Shown in pieces: positions 1 to 10,454 of a DNA stretch of 64,000 bases. Made by a program: the position numbers and the translations under genes. The DNA is from Photobacterium lucens (GTDB lineage Bacteria > Pseudomonadota > Gammaproteobacteria > Enterobacterales > Vibrionaceae). How positions within the stretch are numbered: position 1 is the stretch's first letter; each line of letters starts with the position of its first letter. The stretch is from the NCBI RefSeq assembly GCF_009873615.1, contig NZ_SSMG01000001.1:22453-86452 (forward strand), in the 5' to 3' direction. Below the pieces are notes generated by a model. The model was given only the letters and a program-made list of their open reading frames with translations, ran no database searches and had not been told where the DNA came from.

Positions 1-104
1 CAGCGGTAACGCTGAATATCTGGGGTTACCTCGGAGCAATGGTCGTGGTAAGCGGTGCGATATGCTGTGCTATAGGCCATAAATTTATTCGCCAGCACAA
101 ATAA
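1..104 (+). CDS. C-terminal end of a DMT/EamA-family transporter (partial)
   Basis: An open frame enters from the left edge (codons in phase from base 3) and stops with TAA at 102-104, leaving 33 codons. The peptide is mostly hydrophobic (an LNIWGYLGAMVVSGAICCAIG stretch, which looks like a final membrane helix) and ends in a basic tail, HKFIRQHK. In Escherichia coli and Vibrio a drug/metabolite-transporter gene (yhbE type) lies directly before obgE, so position and character fit its last helix. The identification rests mainly on gene order because too little of the protein is present. Confidence 0.55.
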   Translation, partial: AVTLNIWGYLGAMVVVSGAICCAIGHKFIRQHK

Positions 105-153
105 TCAGGTCGATGACAAGTATTACTACATCATGATGCGTTGGTGATCATGA

Positions 154-1362
<1,209 letters not shown>

Positions 1363-1383
1363 TCTGATTTGATTGTGTCGAAC

Positions 1384-1413
1384 AAGCCGTACTGAGAGGT
1401 ACGGCTTTTTTTG
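1384..1413 (+). terminator. Rho-independent terminator of obgE
   Basis: A 9-bp stem AAGCCGTAC/GTACGGCTT with a 6-base loop is followed by a run of T. It lies 20 bases after the obgE stop. Confidence 0.9.
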
Positions 1414-1490
1414 TGCCTTATCAAAATAAAGTGTGATCGAATTCGATATGCTTAGTGGTATGAAAAGTAACCAATCATTATGGATGAGAC

Positions 1491-2294
1491 ATGGCAAGTT
1501 ACACGGAGCGTGAAATAGCCCCACTTTCGGAACCAGAGCAAAGGGAAATCACACGATTGGCTATTTCAGCTGGTCAACGTTTATTACAGCACGGCGCAGA
1601 AAGTGCCTTAGTAATGGATGTAACACGACGCTTAGGGTTGGCGTTAGGGGTAGAAAGTGTTGAAGTATCATTGTCTGCCAGTTCTATGGTGATCAGTACT
1701 CGCCATATGGGAAGCTGTATTACTACCACTCGCCAATGCCAAGACGGTGGGATCAATATGCAGATTGTCACTGAGATCCAACGGATCTGTATTTTGACTG
1801 AACGTGGCTTAATGGATCTTAGAGATGTTCATAACAAACTCGAGCAAATTCAACCCCAGCGTTATCCTCGCTTGTTAGTGATCATTATGATCGGTCTTTC
1901 TTGTGCTTCATTCAGCCGCTTAGCTGGTGGCGATTGGCCTGTTTTCTTTGTTACCTTTATTGCTTCTTCTATTGGTATGTTCGTCCGCCAAGAAATTGCC
2001 CATTGTCATTTCAACCCTTTGATTAATTTTGCTTTCACTGCATTTGTCACGACACTTATTTCAGGCTTTGCTCAGGTGTATCAAATAGGCGATAAGCCTT
2101 TTATCGCCATGGCTTCTTCTGTGTTAATGCTCGTACCGGGTTTTCCTTTAATTAATGCTGTTGCTGATATGGTGAAAGGCTATCCATCGATGGGATTAGC
2201 GCGATGGACAATGGCGAGCTTACTGACGTTAGCTACTTGCATTGGCATTGTTGCAGCAATGAACGTGCTGAATGTGTGGGGGTGGTTGTTATGA
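1491..2294 (+). CDS. yjjP: YjjP-type inner-membrane exporter subunit (ThrE domain)
   Basis: Large subunit of the two-part YjjP/YjjB exporter, a split ThrE-like transporter that in E. coli exports succinate. The 267-residue protein has a cytosolic N-terminal ThrE (DUF1212) domain, with the typical segment GAESALVMDVTRRLG near residue 35 and an SLSASSMVIS strand. About five hydrophobic helices follow from residue 125 onward. Its stop overlaps the ATG of the next gene (ATGA), so the two subunits are translationally coupled. The substrate in this organism is not shown by the sequence. Confidence 0.85.
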   Translation: MASYTEREIAPLSEPEQREITRLAISAGQRLLQHGAESALVMDVTRRLGLALGVESVEVSLSASSMVISTRHMGSCITTTRQCQDGGINMQIVTEIQRICILTERGLMDLRDVHNKLEQIQPQRYPRLLVIIMIGLSCASFSRLAGGDWPVFFVTFIASSIGMFVRQEIAHCHFNPLINFAFTAFVTTLISGFAQVYQIGDKPFIAMASSVLMLVPGFPLINAVADMVKGYPSMGLARWTMASLLTLATCIGIVAAMNVLNVWGWLL

Positions 2295-2767
2295 ATGCGT
2301 TGTTGGAGCTTCTGATCGCACTTGGCAATGATATGTTTTTTGCGATGATCCCTGCGGTTGGTTTTGCATTAGTGTTTAACGTACCGCCAAAAGCACTGAA
2401 GTACTGTGCCATCGGTGGCGGATTAGGACATGGGACTCGCTTTCTTTTAATGCATTGGGGGATGCCGATTGAGTGGGCAACACTTGCCGCTGCCACGGTG
2501 GTGGGAATGATCGGTGTGCACTGGTCACACCGCTTTTTAGCTCACCCGAAAGTGTTTACGGTCGCGGCGATGATCCCTATGGTGCCTGGTGTGTTTGCTT
2601 ACAAGGCAATGATTGCAATAGTGGAGATCAACCATCGTGGTTTTTCGATGGAGCTATGGGGGGTGATGATTGAGAATGTGTTAAAAGCGATCTTTATCAT
2701 TGCCGCCTTAGCAATTGGCTTAGCCATGCCGGGATTATTGTTCTATCGCCGTCGTCCTGTGGTATAA
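2291..2767 (+). CDS. yjjB: YjjB-type inner-membrane exporter subunit
   Basis: Small partner of YjjP. The start is the ATG at 2291, which overlaps the yjjP stop by four bases. A longer in-frame extension to 2204 exists but lies wholly inside yjjP and is not needed. The resulting 158 residues match the usual YjjB length (about 157) and begin MNALLELLIALGNDMFFAMI. The protein is almost entirely hydrophobic, with four to five predicted membrane helices (ThrE_2 type). It acts with YjjP as one transporter. Confidence 0.85.
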   Translation: MNALLELLIALGNDMFFAMIPAVGFALVFNVPPKALKYCAIGGGLGHGTRFLLMHWGMPIEWATLAAATVVGMIGVHWSHRFLAHPKVFTVAAMIPMVPGVFAYKAMIAIVEINHRGFSMELWGVMIENVLKAIFIIAALAIGLAMPGLLFYRRRPVV

Positions 2768-2802
2768 CCTAGCTTCACGAATTTAAAAGGAGATCCCTAA
2801 AG

Positions 2803-3285
2803 ATGAAGATCAGTATGATCGCTGCAATGGCACATGATCGAGTAATTGGAAAAGAAAATGCGATGCCATGGCATTTGCCTGCTGATTTTGCTTGGTTTAA
2901 GCAATGTACTTTAGGGAAGCCTGTGGTGATGGGACGTAAGACGTTTGAATCGATAGGTCGTCCACTACCAGGTCGCCATAATATTGTGATCAGCCGAAAT
3001 CCTGACTTTCATGCTGAAGGGATCACGGTGGTTGGTGATATTAATGCTGCAAAGCAAGCAGCTGGCGATGTTGAAGAGCTGATGATCATCGGTGGTGGCA
3101 GTATTTACCAAGCTTGTTTAGCGCAAGCTGATTGTCTGTATTTGACGTTTATTGATGCTGATCTTGATGGTGATACACGTTTTCCTGAGTGGGGTAATGG
3201 TTGGCATCAAGTGAGTACAGAGCATTACGCTGCTGATGAAAAAAATGCGTATGCGATGGACTTTACTGTGCTTGAACGTGATTAA
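2803..3285 (+). CDS. folA: Dihydrofolate reductase
   Basis: Reduces dihydrofolate to tetrahydrofolate with NADPH, the trimethoprim target. The 160-residue chromosomal-type enzyme shows the N-terminal MKISMIAAMAHDRVIG, Met20-loop NAMPWHLPADFAWFK with catalytic acid Asp28 and Trp23, and the NADPH-binding VMGRKTFESIGRPLPGR segment near 43-59. A strong ribosome-binding site (AAGGAGAT) precedes ATG. The gene ends just before a bidirectional terminator shared with convergent apaH. Confidence 0.97.
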   Translation: MKISMIAAMAHDRVIGKENAMPWHLPADFAWFKQCTLGKPVVMGRKTFESIGRPLPGRHNIVISRNPDFHAEGITVVGDINAAKQAAGDVEELMIIGGGSIYQACLAQADCLYLTFIDADLDGDTRFPEWGNGWHQVSTEHYAADEKNAYAMDFTVLERD

Positions 3286-3297
3286 TTAAATGTAAAT

Positions 3298-3325
3298 AAT
3301 GCCCACAAAATGGTGGGCATTATTC
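3298..3325 (+). terminator. Terminator between convergent folA and apaH
   Basis: Stem AATGCCCAC/GTGGGCATT with T-rich flanks on both sides. It can serve folA on the plus strand and apaH on the minus strand. Confidence 0.8.
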
Positions 3326-3346
3326 TATTTTCTAACACTACGCAAG

Positions 3347-4162
3347 TTAATAGATTGGACACTCAGTAACAAAGCGTTTGCCATCTTCCCAGCGCAGCAT
3401 GGTTAAACTATTACCCCATACACAGCCGGTATCAAGCCCGATACAGTGCTCATCGGTATGTCCCATTAGTGCCGCCCAATGACCGAAGATAATGGTTTTC
3501 TCAATCGGCTCTGCACGTTTTACTTCAAACCATGGGATTAAACTGCCGACGTCTGGATTTCCCGGCTCCACTTTACAATGCATATCTAAACGCCCATCTG
3601 GTTCGCAAAAGCGCATACGGGTAAAGCTATTGATGGTATAGCGAAGTTGCTCTAATTCACTCAGATCTTTTTGCCAAAAATCAGGCCCATCGCCATACAT
3701 GTTTTCTAACAGCCATACATAGCGATCGGATTGTAGCAGGGCCTCGACATGGCGGGCTTGTTGACGTGCTGTTGCCAGTGACCATTGTGGGCTAATGCCT
3801 GCGTGTACCATCACAAGAGGAAAGTCAGGGTGCTCTGCTAATAGTGGCTGGTGGCGCAACCAATCTAATAATTCATTGCAGTCAGGCGCTTCTAAAATCG
3901 CTTGGGTTTTATCACTAGGCTTCAAACGTGCTAATCCGTTTGCCGCTGCAAGTAAATGTAAATCGTGATTACCTAAAATTACTTGGGCGCTATCACCTAA
4001 TGATTTTACAAAGCGTAGGGTTTCCAATGACTCTGGACCACGAGCCACCAGATCGCCAGCAAGCCATAGTTGATCGTATTCTGGATTGAAGTTTGCTTGA
4101 GAAAGGAGCTTTTTTAGATCAGGTAAGCAGCCCTGAATATCACCAACAAGGTAGGTTGCCAT
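3347..4162 (-). CDS. apaH: Symmetrical Ap4A hydrolase (diadenosine tetraphosphatase)
   Basis: Cleaves diadenosine tetraphosphate to two ADP and also decaps Np4-capped RNAs. The 271-residue protein carries the calcineurin-like phosphoesterase motifs in order: GDIQGC at 7-12, GDLVARGP at about 36-43 and GNHD at about 64-67, with metal-binding histidines further on. It starts with MATYLVGDIQG. It lies 34 bases downstream of apaG, as the last gene of the lptD-surA-pdxA-rsmA-apaG-apaH group. Confidence 0.96.
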   Translation of the reverse strand: MATYLVGDIQGCLPDLKKLLSQANFNPEYDQLWLAGDLVARGPESLETLRFVKSLGDSAQVILGNHDLHLLAAANGLARLKPSDKTQAILEAPDCNELLDWLRHQPLLAEHPDFPLVMVHAGISPQWSLATARQQARHVEALLQSDRYVWLLENMYGDGPDFWQKDLSELEQLRYTINSFTRMRFCEPDGRLDMHCKVEPGNPDVGSLIPWFEVKRAEPIEKTIIFGHWAALMGHTDEHCIGLDTGCVWGNSLTMLRWEDGKRFVTECPIY

Positions 4163-4196
4163 AGTGCTCTCGTATTGAGGAAAGTGAGTGATACAG

Positions 4197-4589
4197 CTAG
4201 TGGATTATATTGGGCATCGCCAAACGAAATGGAGCGATGTCCACTTTAAAGCTGTTACCGTTCCCGTCTTCCATAATGTAATGGCCTTGCATCACACCGA
4301 TCGGGGTATCGATAATTGTACCACTGGTGTAGGTATAGTCATCACTTGCTTCAATCACAGGTTGTTTGCCGACGACACCTTCGCCATCGATGACTAACTT
4401 TTTGCCATTGGCATCGGTGATCAACCAGTGGCGTTTAAGTAGCTGGGCTTGACCTCGACCAAGATTATGAATGGTGATGGTATAGGAAAAAACGTAACGG
4501 TTTTCATCAGGCTCAGATTGATCGGCGAGATAATGGGTAACAACATAACATTTGATTGTTGGGGGAGAAGTAATACTCACAGACAACAT
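4197..4589 (-). CDS. apaG: ApaG protein (Co2+/Mg2+ efflux-associated)
   Basis: Small single-domain protein of fibronectin-III-like fold, conserved beside rsmA and apaH. Its biochemical role is unsettled, although it is linked to Co2+/Mg2+ resistance. The 130 residues contain the family core RYVFSYTITIHNLGRGQAQL, WLITDANG, GEGVVGKQP and the C-terminal FRLAMPNIIH, at the usual length (about 125). It is separated from upstream rsmA by a terminator-like hairpin at 4643-4676, which may uncouple it from the operon. Confidence 0.93.
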   Translation of the reverse strand: MLSVSITSPPTIKCYVVTHYLADQSEPDENRYVFSYTITIHNLGRGQAQLLKRHWLITDANGKKLVIDGEGVVGKQPVIEASDDYTYTSGTIIDTPIGVMQGHYIMEDGNGNSFKVDIAPFRLAMPNIIH

Positions 4590-4642
4590 CCTTTTGCTTA
4601 TGATCTTCTTTCATTCTAGCTTTATTCAAACACAAAGAAAGA

Positions 4643-4676
4643 AAAACCCCGATAACCGTGAGGCTCTCGGGGTTTT
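4643..4676 (-). terminator. Terminator-like hairpin between rsmA and apaG
   Basis: Ten-base-pair stem AAAACCCCGA/TCGGGGTTTT with a 14-base loop, followed by a T-rich run in the minus-strand transcript (GGGGTTTTTCTTTC). It lies after rsmA and before apaG, genes usually thought of as one operon. Confidence 0.75.
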
Positions 4677-4699
4677 CGTGTAACGCACTTCAAATAAAT

Positions 4700-5524
4700 T
4701 TAGGCGTTCTCATCTTTTTGGTAATTGGCATCTAACCAGTTAGCCATCGCAACAAACTGTTCAACAGTGATGTTTTCAGGGCGGTGAGATGGGTTAATAC
4801 CTAGCGCTTCTAACTGTTCAGCAGTAAATAGTGCTTTGTAACAGTTACGGATAGTTTTACGACGCTGGTTAAAGCCTTCACGACATACGCGATCTAACCA
4901 TTTTAGGTTAGTACATGGGTATGGCAGTGTTTCGTAAGGAGTTAGACGTACTACTGCTGAATCTACTTTTGGTGCTGGTACGAAAGACTCAGGCGGTACT
5001 TCCAGTACTGGCATTACACGACAGTAGTATTGTGCCATGACCGTTAGACGACCATATGCTTTGCTACCTGGGCCTGCCGCAAGACGATTAACCACTTCTT
5101 TCTGTAGCATGAAGTGCATGTCTTGCACATCTTTGTGGAATTCAAAAATGTGGAACATTAAAGGGGTTGAGATGTTGTATGGCAAGTTACCAAAAATACG
5201 TAGCTTATTGTTTTCTTTAATAAGTTGCGTAAAGTCAAAGCGCATCGCATCACCTTGGTGGATCGTTAGCTTTGAAGCTAGATCTGGGTGATTCTCAAGG
5301 CGCTCTGCAAGATCACGGTCAAGTTCGATAACAGTAAATTTATCAACTAGTTTACCGACTTGCTCTGTGATTGCACCTAGACCAGGGCCGATCTCAACTA
5401 AGTTCTGACCTGGTTTCGGGTTAATTGCTGACACAATGCCATCAATGATGTACGGATCGTTCAAAAAGTTCTGGCCAAAGCGCTTACGGGCGCGGTGACC
5501 TAGATGGACTTGATCGCTGCTCAT
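4700..5524 (-). CDS. rsmA: 16S rRNA dimethyladenosine transferase RsmA (KsgA)
   Basis: Dimethylates the two adjacent adenosines in helix 45 of 16S rRNA (A1518/A1519 in E. coli numbering), a checkpoint in 30S assembly; loss gives kasugamycin resistance. The 274-residue protein has the N-terminal [23 protein letters not shown]-binding motif [12 protein letters not shown] near residue 43, and catalytic motif NLPYNIS near 113. It ends in a helical RNA-binding domain. Its ATG overlaps the pdxA stop by four bases (ATGA), indicating coupled translation. Confidence 0.97.
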   Translation of the reverse strand: MSSDQVHLGHRARKRFGQNFLNDPYIIDGIVSAINPKPGQNLVEIGPGLGAITEQVGKLVDKFTVIELDRDLAERLENHPDLASKLTIHQGDAMRFDFTQLIKENNKLRIFGNLPYNISTPLMFHIFEFHKDVQDMHFMLQKEVVNRLAAGPGSKAYGRLTVMAQYYCRVMPVLEVPPESFVPAPKVDSAVVRLTPYETLPYPCTNLKWLDRVCREGFNQRRKTIRNCYKALFTAEQLEALGINPSHRPENITVEQFVAMANWLDANYQKDENA

Positions 5525-6531
5525 GCTTGTTTATCTACCAATTCGAGGGCGTGAGATAGCGCTGTCCAAAGGCTACCTGTATCTGCCTGTCCGGTACCTG
5601 CGAGTTCCAGTGCGGTACCATGATCTACTGAAGTTCGGATAAAGGGCAGTCCTAACGTAATGTTAACGGATTTACCGAAGCCTTTGTATTTCAGCACCGG
5701 TAGCCCTTGATCGTGATACATTGCTAATACCGTATCGGCATCAGTTAAATATTTTTGTTGGAAAATAGTATCAGCCGGTAATGGGCCGATAAGATCCATA
5801 TTCTCTTGCTGGCGCAGTTGTTCAAGAGTTGGAGAAATTACTTCAATTTCTTCGCGTCCTAAACACCCGTCCTCACCAGCATGAGGATTTAAACCGCACA
5901 CGTAAATTTTCGGCGATGGAATACCGAATTTACTCACCAGATCAGCATGTAAGATTCGAATTACTTGCTTTAATCTTGCTTCAGTAATGGCTTTAGATAC
6001 ACAGCCAAGAGGAATGTGAGTAGTCACTAGTGCAACTCGTAATCCCTCGGTAGCAAGCATCATCACAACCTGTGCGGTTTCTGATTGTTGTGCAAAAAAC
6101 TCGGTATGACCACTAAATGAGACGCCCGCTCGGTTAATAACCCCTTTATGTACAGGGCCTGTTACGAGCGCAGCGAACTCGCCATTTATACATCCTTCAG
6201 CTGCGCGTTGTAGCGTCGATAGCACATACATGCCGTTTCGTTCGTCCAACAAGCCTGGAATAACATCAACGGCACTATCAATTTGCGCCACGGTGATAGT
6301 TCCAGCTTGATGCGGTTTTGCTGCAAGTTCTGGCTGATAGGGTAAAACGGTTAGTGGTAAACCTAATTTAGCCGCACGTTCTACCATAACCTGTGCGTCA
6401 GCACAAATAACAAGTTGATGCGGCCAATCTTGCTGACACAAGGCAATGACTAAATCAGGGCCTATTCCAGCAGGCTCACCAGGGGTAATTGCAATCCGTT
6501 GCGTGTTAGTCACTGTACTTGTGTTAGTCAT
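5521..6531 (-). CDS. pdxA: 4-hydroxythreonine-4-phosphate dehydrogenase
   Basis: NAD-dependent oxidation step of pyridoxal-phosphate synthesis, giving the aminoketone used by PdxJ. The 336-residue protein shows the N-terminal [14 protein letters not shown], substrate loop SGHTEFF, and further metal-binding histidines in [10 protein letters not shown] and [11 protein letters not shown], the three His that hold the divalent metal. It overlaps the end of surA by eight bases and the start of rsmA by four. Confidence 0.96.
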   Translation of the reverse strand: MTNTSTVTNTQRIAITPGEPAGIGPDLVIALCQQDWPHQLVICADAQVMVERAAKLGLPLTVLPYQPELAAKPHQAGTITVAQIDSAVDVIPGLLDERNGMYVLSTLQRAAEGCINGEFAALVTGPVHKGVINRAGVSFSGHTEFFAQQSETAQVVMMLATEGLRVALVTTHIPLGCVSKAITEARLKQVIRILHADLVSKFGIPSPKIYVCGLNPHAGEDGCLGREEIEVISPTLEQLRQQENMDLIGPLPADTIFQQKYLTDADTVLAMYHDQGLPVLKYKGFGKSVNITLGLPFIRTSVDHGTALELAGTGQADTGSLWTALSHALELVDKQA

Positions 6532-7825
6532 TATTTACCTTATTCATTTGTTCAATGTAAGCACCTGCACGCAGATCTTGTAGCCAGGTTTGCGCTTCTT
6601 CATTGAACTTACGGTTAAAGAGAATTTGGGCTGCGCGGTTTTTCATTGCAGCATCAGTACGATCGACTTTACGGCGACCTTCTACTTCTACAATGTGCCA
6701 ACCAAACGCTGATTTAAACGGTTCGCTGATTTTATCAACAGGTAGCGTTTCTACTTTGTCTTTAAATGCTGGTGCATACATATCTGGCACTTGCCAACCT
6801 AGTTCACCGCCATTAGCTGCTGAACCTGGATCTTGGCTGTAAGCTTTCGCTGCTGCTGCAAAGCTTTGTTTACCACTAATGATACGCTGGCGAATTTGCT
6901 CAAGCTCTTTTTTCGCTGCTGCATCGCTTAGGATCACTGATGGTTTGATCAAAATGTGACGAGCTTTCACTTCAACCACAGAGACACTAGGCATGCCTTT
7001 TACGTCGTTGATCTTTAGGATGTGGTAACCCACACCACTGCGGAATGGACCAATGATCGCATTTTTTCCATTATTTTGGATTTGATCGGCAAAAATGGTT
7101 GGCATTTCTTCTTTGCTCATCCACCCCCATTCTCCACCTTTTAAGGCTTTAGGACCTTTTGAGTAGCGGTAAGCCAGTTGCGAGAAATCAGCCCCTTTTT
7201 TAAGCTGAGTAACAATGTCTTCTGCTTCTTGTTTCGCTTTATCACGCGCTGCTTTGTCGGCATCTTCATCAACACGAATTTGGATTTGGCTGATGTTGTA
7301 TTGCACGTTTTGCTGTGTTTGCTTAGCCATTTGTTTCGCTAGTGCATCCACTTCTTGCGGCAGAATATTTACACGCTTACGCACAATGATGGTACGTGCT
7401 TCTGATGCAAGCATATCGTTTCGCATTTGCTCACGGAACATTGGGTAAGAGATCCCAGCCTTTGCTAATGTTTGGCGAAGTTGATCGACTGTCATACCAC
7501 GTTGTTTAGCAACATCGGCAATCGCTTGATCTAATTGGCTATCATCAATACGGATCCCAAGCTGTTTTGCTTGCTGGATCTGCAAGTTTTCCATGATCAG
7601 TTTATCCATCACTTGCTGACGCAAAATGTCATTAGGTGGCAACTGTTGGTGTTCTTCAGCAGCGTTTAGATGAACGGTTTTAAGCATTGCGTTAACGTCG
7701 CTTTGTAGGATCACTCCATCGTTAACAGTCATGACAACTTGATCTAGCTCTTGAGGTGCCGCCATGCTGGTTGCTGACATGCCCATCATCATTAGACTAA
7801 GTACAGAATACTTCCACTTTTTCAT
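6524..7825 (-). CDS. surA: Periplasmic chaperone and peptidyl-prolyl isomerase SurA
   Basis: Main chaperone that escorts unfolded outer-membrane proteins, including LptD, through the periplasm. The 433-residue precursor has a signal peptide ([22 protein letters not shown]), an N-terminal chaperone domain starting [16 protein letters not shown], and two parvulin domains with QIQIRV and ARHILIK cores near residues 175-280 and 285-390. A short C-terminal helix completes the core. It follows lptD by 45 bases, with an 8-bp hairpin between. Confidence 0.97.
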   Translation of the reverse strand: MKKWKYSVLSLMMMGMSATSMAAPQELDQVVMTVNDGVILQSDVNAMLKTVHLNAAEEHQQLPPNDILRQQVMDKLIMENLQIQQAKQLGIRIDDSQLDQAIADVAKQRGMTVDQLRQTLAKAGISYPMFREQMRNDMLASEARTIIVRKRVNILPQEVDALAKQMAKQTQQNVQYNISQIQIRVDEDADKAARDKAKQEAEDIVTQLKKGADFSQLAYRYSKGPKALKGGEWGWMSKEEMPTIFADQIQNNGKNAIIGPFRSGVGYHILKINDVKGMPSVSVVEVKARHILIKPSVILSDAAAKKELEQIRQRIISGKQSFAAAAKAYSQDPGSAANGGELGWQVPDMYAPAFKDKVETLPVDKISEPFKSAFGWHIVEVEGRRKVDRTDAAMKNRAAQILFNRKFNEEAQTWLQDLRAGAYIEQMNKVNND

Positions 7826-7845
7826 TTATATTCCATCAGGTTATG

Positions 7846-7865
7846 AGGCGGTATAAGTACCGCCT
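7846..7865 (-). other. Intercistronic hairpin between lptD and surA
   Basis: Perfect 8-bp stem AGGCGGTA/TACCGCCT with a four-base loop in the 45-base gap. No T-run follows on the minus strand, so it is not a terminator. It could stabilise or mark a processing point in the shared mRNA. Confidence 0.5.
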
Positions 7866-7870
7866 AAACA

Positions 7871-10294
7871 TTAATTATTAAGAGTGAACGGATCGCCGTA
7901 AGACAAAATATTACCGCCATCATCCGATGATTGACCAAATGACGGCCCAGCACCTTGTAAACCCAGTAAGCTGAACGAGAAGCTTACGTTGCTATCGTAT
8001 TCAGTAAAGTCTTGTGACAGTGGATCTTTTGCATATCGATTGTAGCTAAGACCAATCATCCAACACGCTGAGCGGTAAGTGAAGCCAACTTTACTTTCCA
8101 GCATTTTATTTACATTCATGTCTTGGAAATAGTCCGCTTTGACATCAATGTTATCACTCACAGGGAAGCCGACGGATAAACCTAATTGTGAAATACCATC
8201 ACGCTTATCTTTGGTTCCTGGAATAATTGGGTTCGGGTTATTTACGTATTTGGTTAAGTAATCACTAGATACGTAACGGTAGCTTGGTTGAACAAAGACA
8301 CCACCATTACGGTATTCAACGGTGGTACTACCTTGCTGAATTTCATTCTCACTTGAGTCATATTGCATTGAGCTCTTTAGGAACAAGTTATCATCAAGGT
8401 TAAATTCTGTTTCAAGCGCGGTTGCCGAATAACTTTTTGCTTCTTTGTTATCCGTACCTTGGTTTACTGGTTTATCAATATAGAAGATTTGACCTACAGA
8501 TAAGCTAAATCGTTCCTTAAAATCTTCGTCAAAGTAACGGGTTGATGCACCAATTGTGAATTGGTTCGCAGGGGCGATGTAGTCACTACCGCTATAGGTA
8601 CGATCGCTAAATAAGCCATAGTAGTCTTGTTGTAAGCGAGTTGAATCATAACCACCACCAACGTAATCAAATGGGTTATAAATCCCTTTTTGATCGACAT
8701 CTTTAATGTATAGGTATTGAATCTGCGGTTCTAAACTTTGGGTATAGTGACTGCCTAAGATAGAGGTATCGCGTTCAAAGTAGAGGCTGCTGTTAACTCG
8801 AAACTCAGGAACAACACGATCAACATTATCTTTTAGAGTGGTTAACCCTGATTCTTTCTTGTCTTGATTGTAATGGGCGTAGTTAACTTTTGCTTGTGTG
8901 GTTACTGACCACCAAGGTGTTGCATAAGGCAGGGTTAACGTCGGTTCTAACGTTATGCGATCTGCTGTTGGCTTATTTTTAGCATCGTTATCGAACTTAC
9001 TGATGCTCATAGGCATCTTGAAATCGAGTCCGTAGCCTAAATTATTACGATAGTAAGTGGATGATAGCTGAGGCATTAAGCGGTATTGAGTACCTTGTCC
9101 ATCCATTGTTAGAGGCTGGAAGTCACGCACCATTAGCATGGTATCCCAGTTGGCATTACGGTAAGACACTTCTGCTGTCTGTAGCAGGTTGTTATCTTCA
9201 CGCTCACCAATGCTGGAATCTAAGCCGCTGTCAAAGTATTCATAATCACTGACCTTGCTATAGTCAATATTAACTAACCAGTTTTGATCAATGATCCCGT
9301 TATGCTTCCATTGGAAACCCCAACGTTTATCGTAATCAGTCTTCTTATCTCGCCCCATGTATTCGCCAATTAACTGACCTTCACCGAAATCAGTTAGGTA
9401 GCGGAACTTCGCCGTCGTTTGTAGACCACGGTGGTTCATGTATTTAGGCGTTAGCGTTAAATCGTAGTTCGGTGCGATATTCCAGTAGAATGGCGCTTCA
9501 TACTCCATACCGTTTCGTGAACCATAGGTTAACGTTGGGTATAGGAAACCTGTCATACGTTCATCTGTTACGGGTACACGTAACCAAGGTAAATAGAATA
9601 CAGGCACATCAAGCACTTCAAAGCGCGCGTTGTAGAGATCGGCAAAAGGCGATTCACCATCACGCTCTAGCGATCCTGCCGCAAAGCGCCAGCTTTTATC
9701 GCCTTCAGGACAGGTGGTGTAGGTACCGTCTTTCATTTTGTAGAATTGGGTACCATCAACATTACGCTTGTCGATTTGCTCTGCTTCACCACGACCTGCC
9801 TGACAGGTCATACGGTAGACGGCATCATCCATTTGTGAATCTTTGGTATCAAGATCACTTTGTAACTGTTTGGCTTCCATTTCAATACCACCATCGTGGT
9901 AGAAAACGTTGCCCTTGGCGGTAACAATATTTTCTGGTTGTTTTAGTGTTACCTTATCTGCTGCAATAGTACGGGTACCTTGCTGAACAATTACATCACC
10001 AGTGTAAACAGCTTGATGCTCGTTCTGAGCTTTTGCACTGTCTGCTTCAATGTGTATTGGTAAGTTATTGGTATCTTCTTTGCGATCTTTTGGCGCGATA
10101 CAAACACCACGTACCATAGCTAAAGGATCATTAGCGATTGCTTCATTTGTGCTTTGATCTTCTGCTACAGCATGTTTATTGTTGATATCTTTATGTAAAG
10201 AAGTGGCATCTTCTGCCATCGCCGGACCATATATGGCAAGGCCAATCATGGTGGCAAGTAAGCTGTGAGAGGTAAGTGACATCAGATTCAACAT
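7871..10294 (-). CDS. lptD: LPS-assembly outer-membrane protein LptD
   Basis: Beta-barrel that, with lipoprotein LptE, inserts lipopolysaccharide into the outer leaflet. The 807-residue precursor begins with a hydrophobic signal segment ending near PAMAED. It has an OstA/jellyroll domain at about 78-190 (IHIEADSAKA, YTGDVIVQQGTRTIAADKV) and then a long barrel region rich in alternating aromatic strands. Cysteines are at 65, 164, 195 and 744. The E. coli protein has an adjacent Cys pair near its C-terminus, and only one of that pair is present here. First gene of the lptD-surA-pdxA-rsmA group and divergent from djlA. Confidence 0.96.
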   Translation of the reverse strand: MLNLMSLTSHSLLATMIGLAIYGPAMAEDATSLHKDINNKHAVAEDQSTNEAIANDPLAMVRGVCIAPKDRKEDTNNLPIHIEADSAKAQNEHQAVYTGDVIVQQGTRTIAADKVTLKQPENIVTAKGNVFYHDGGIEMEAKQLQSDLDTKDSQMDDAVYRMTCQAGRGEAEQIDKRNVDGTQFYKMKDGTYTTCPEGDKSWRFAAGSLERDGESPFADLYNARFEVLDVPVFYLPWLRVPVTDERMTGFLYPTLTYGSRNGMEYEAPFYWNIAPNYDLTLTPKYMNHRGLQTTAKFRYLTDFGEGQLIGEYMGRDKKTDYDKRWGFQWKHNGIIDQNWLVNIDYSKVSDYEYFDSGLDSSIGEREDNNLLQTAEVSYRNANWDTMLMVRDFQPLTMDGQGTQYRLMPQLSSTYYRNNLGYGLDFKMPMSISKFDNDAKNKPTADRITLEPTLTLPYATPWWSVTTQAKVNYAHYNQDKKESGLTTLKDNVDRVVPEFRVNSSLYFERDTSILGSHYTQSLEPQIQYLYIKDVDQKGIYNPFDYVGGGYDSTRLQQDYYGLFSDRTYSGSDYIAPANQFTIGASTRYFDEDFKERFSLSVGQIFYIDKPVNQGTDNKEAKSYSATALETEFNLDDNLFLKSSMQYDSSENEIQQGSTTVEYRNGGVFVQPSYRYVSSDYLTKYVNNPNPIIPGTKDKRDGISQLGLSVGFPVSDNIDVKADYFQDMNVNKMLESKVGFTYRSACWMIGLSYNRYAKDPLSQDFTEYDSNVSFSFSLLGLQGAGPSFGQSSDDGGNILSYGDPFTLNN

Positions 10295-10454
10295 TCCTGT
10301 ATCAGTTTGAGAGCAAGGCGAATAATTGCGCTTTTTACAAGCATTCCCGATAAATGACAGCTATCATAATGCAAATTCGACCAGACAGCATCTTTTCAGC
10401 GCATGCTGTTGGGTAAACCTTGAAAAAATTTAACAAATTACCAGAGAGTATAGA

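Noticed and set aside
2204..2290. Upstream extension of yjjB
   Set aside because: It lies inside yjjP; the ATGA overlap at 2291 gives the usual protein length.
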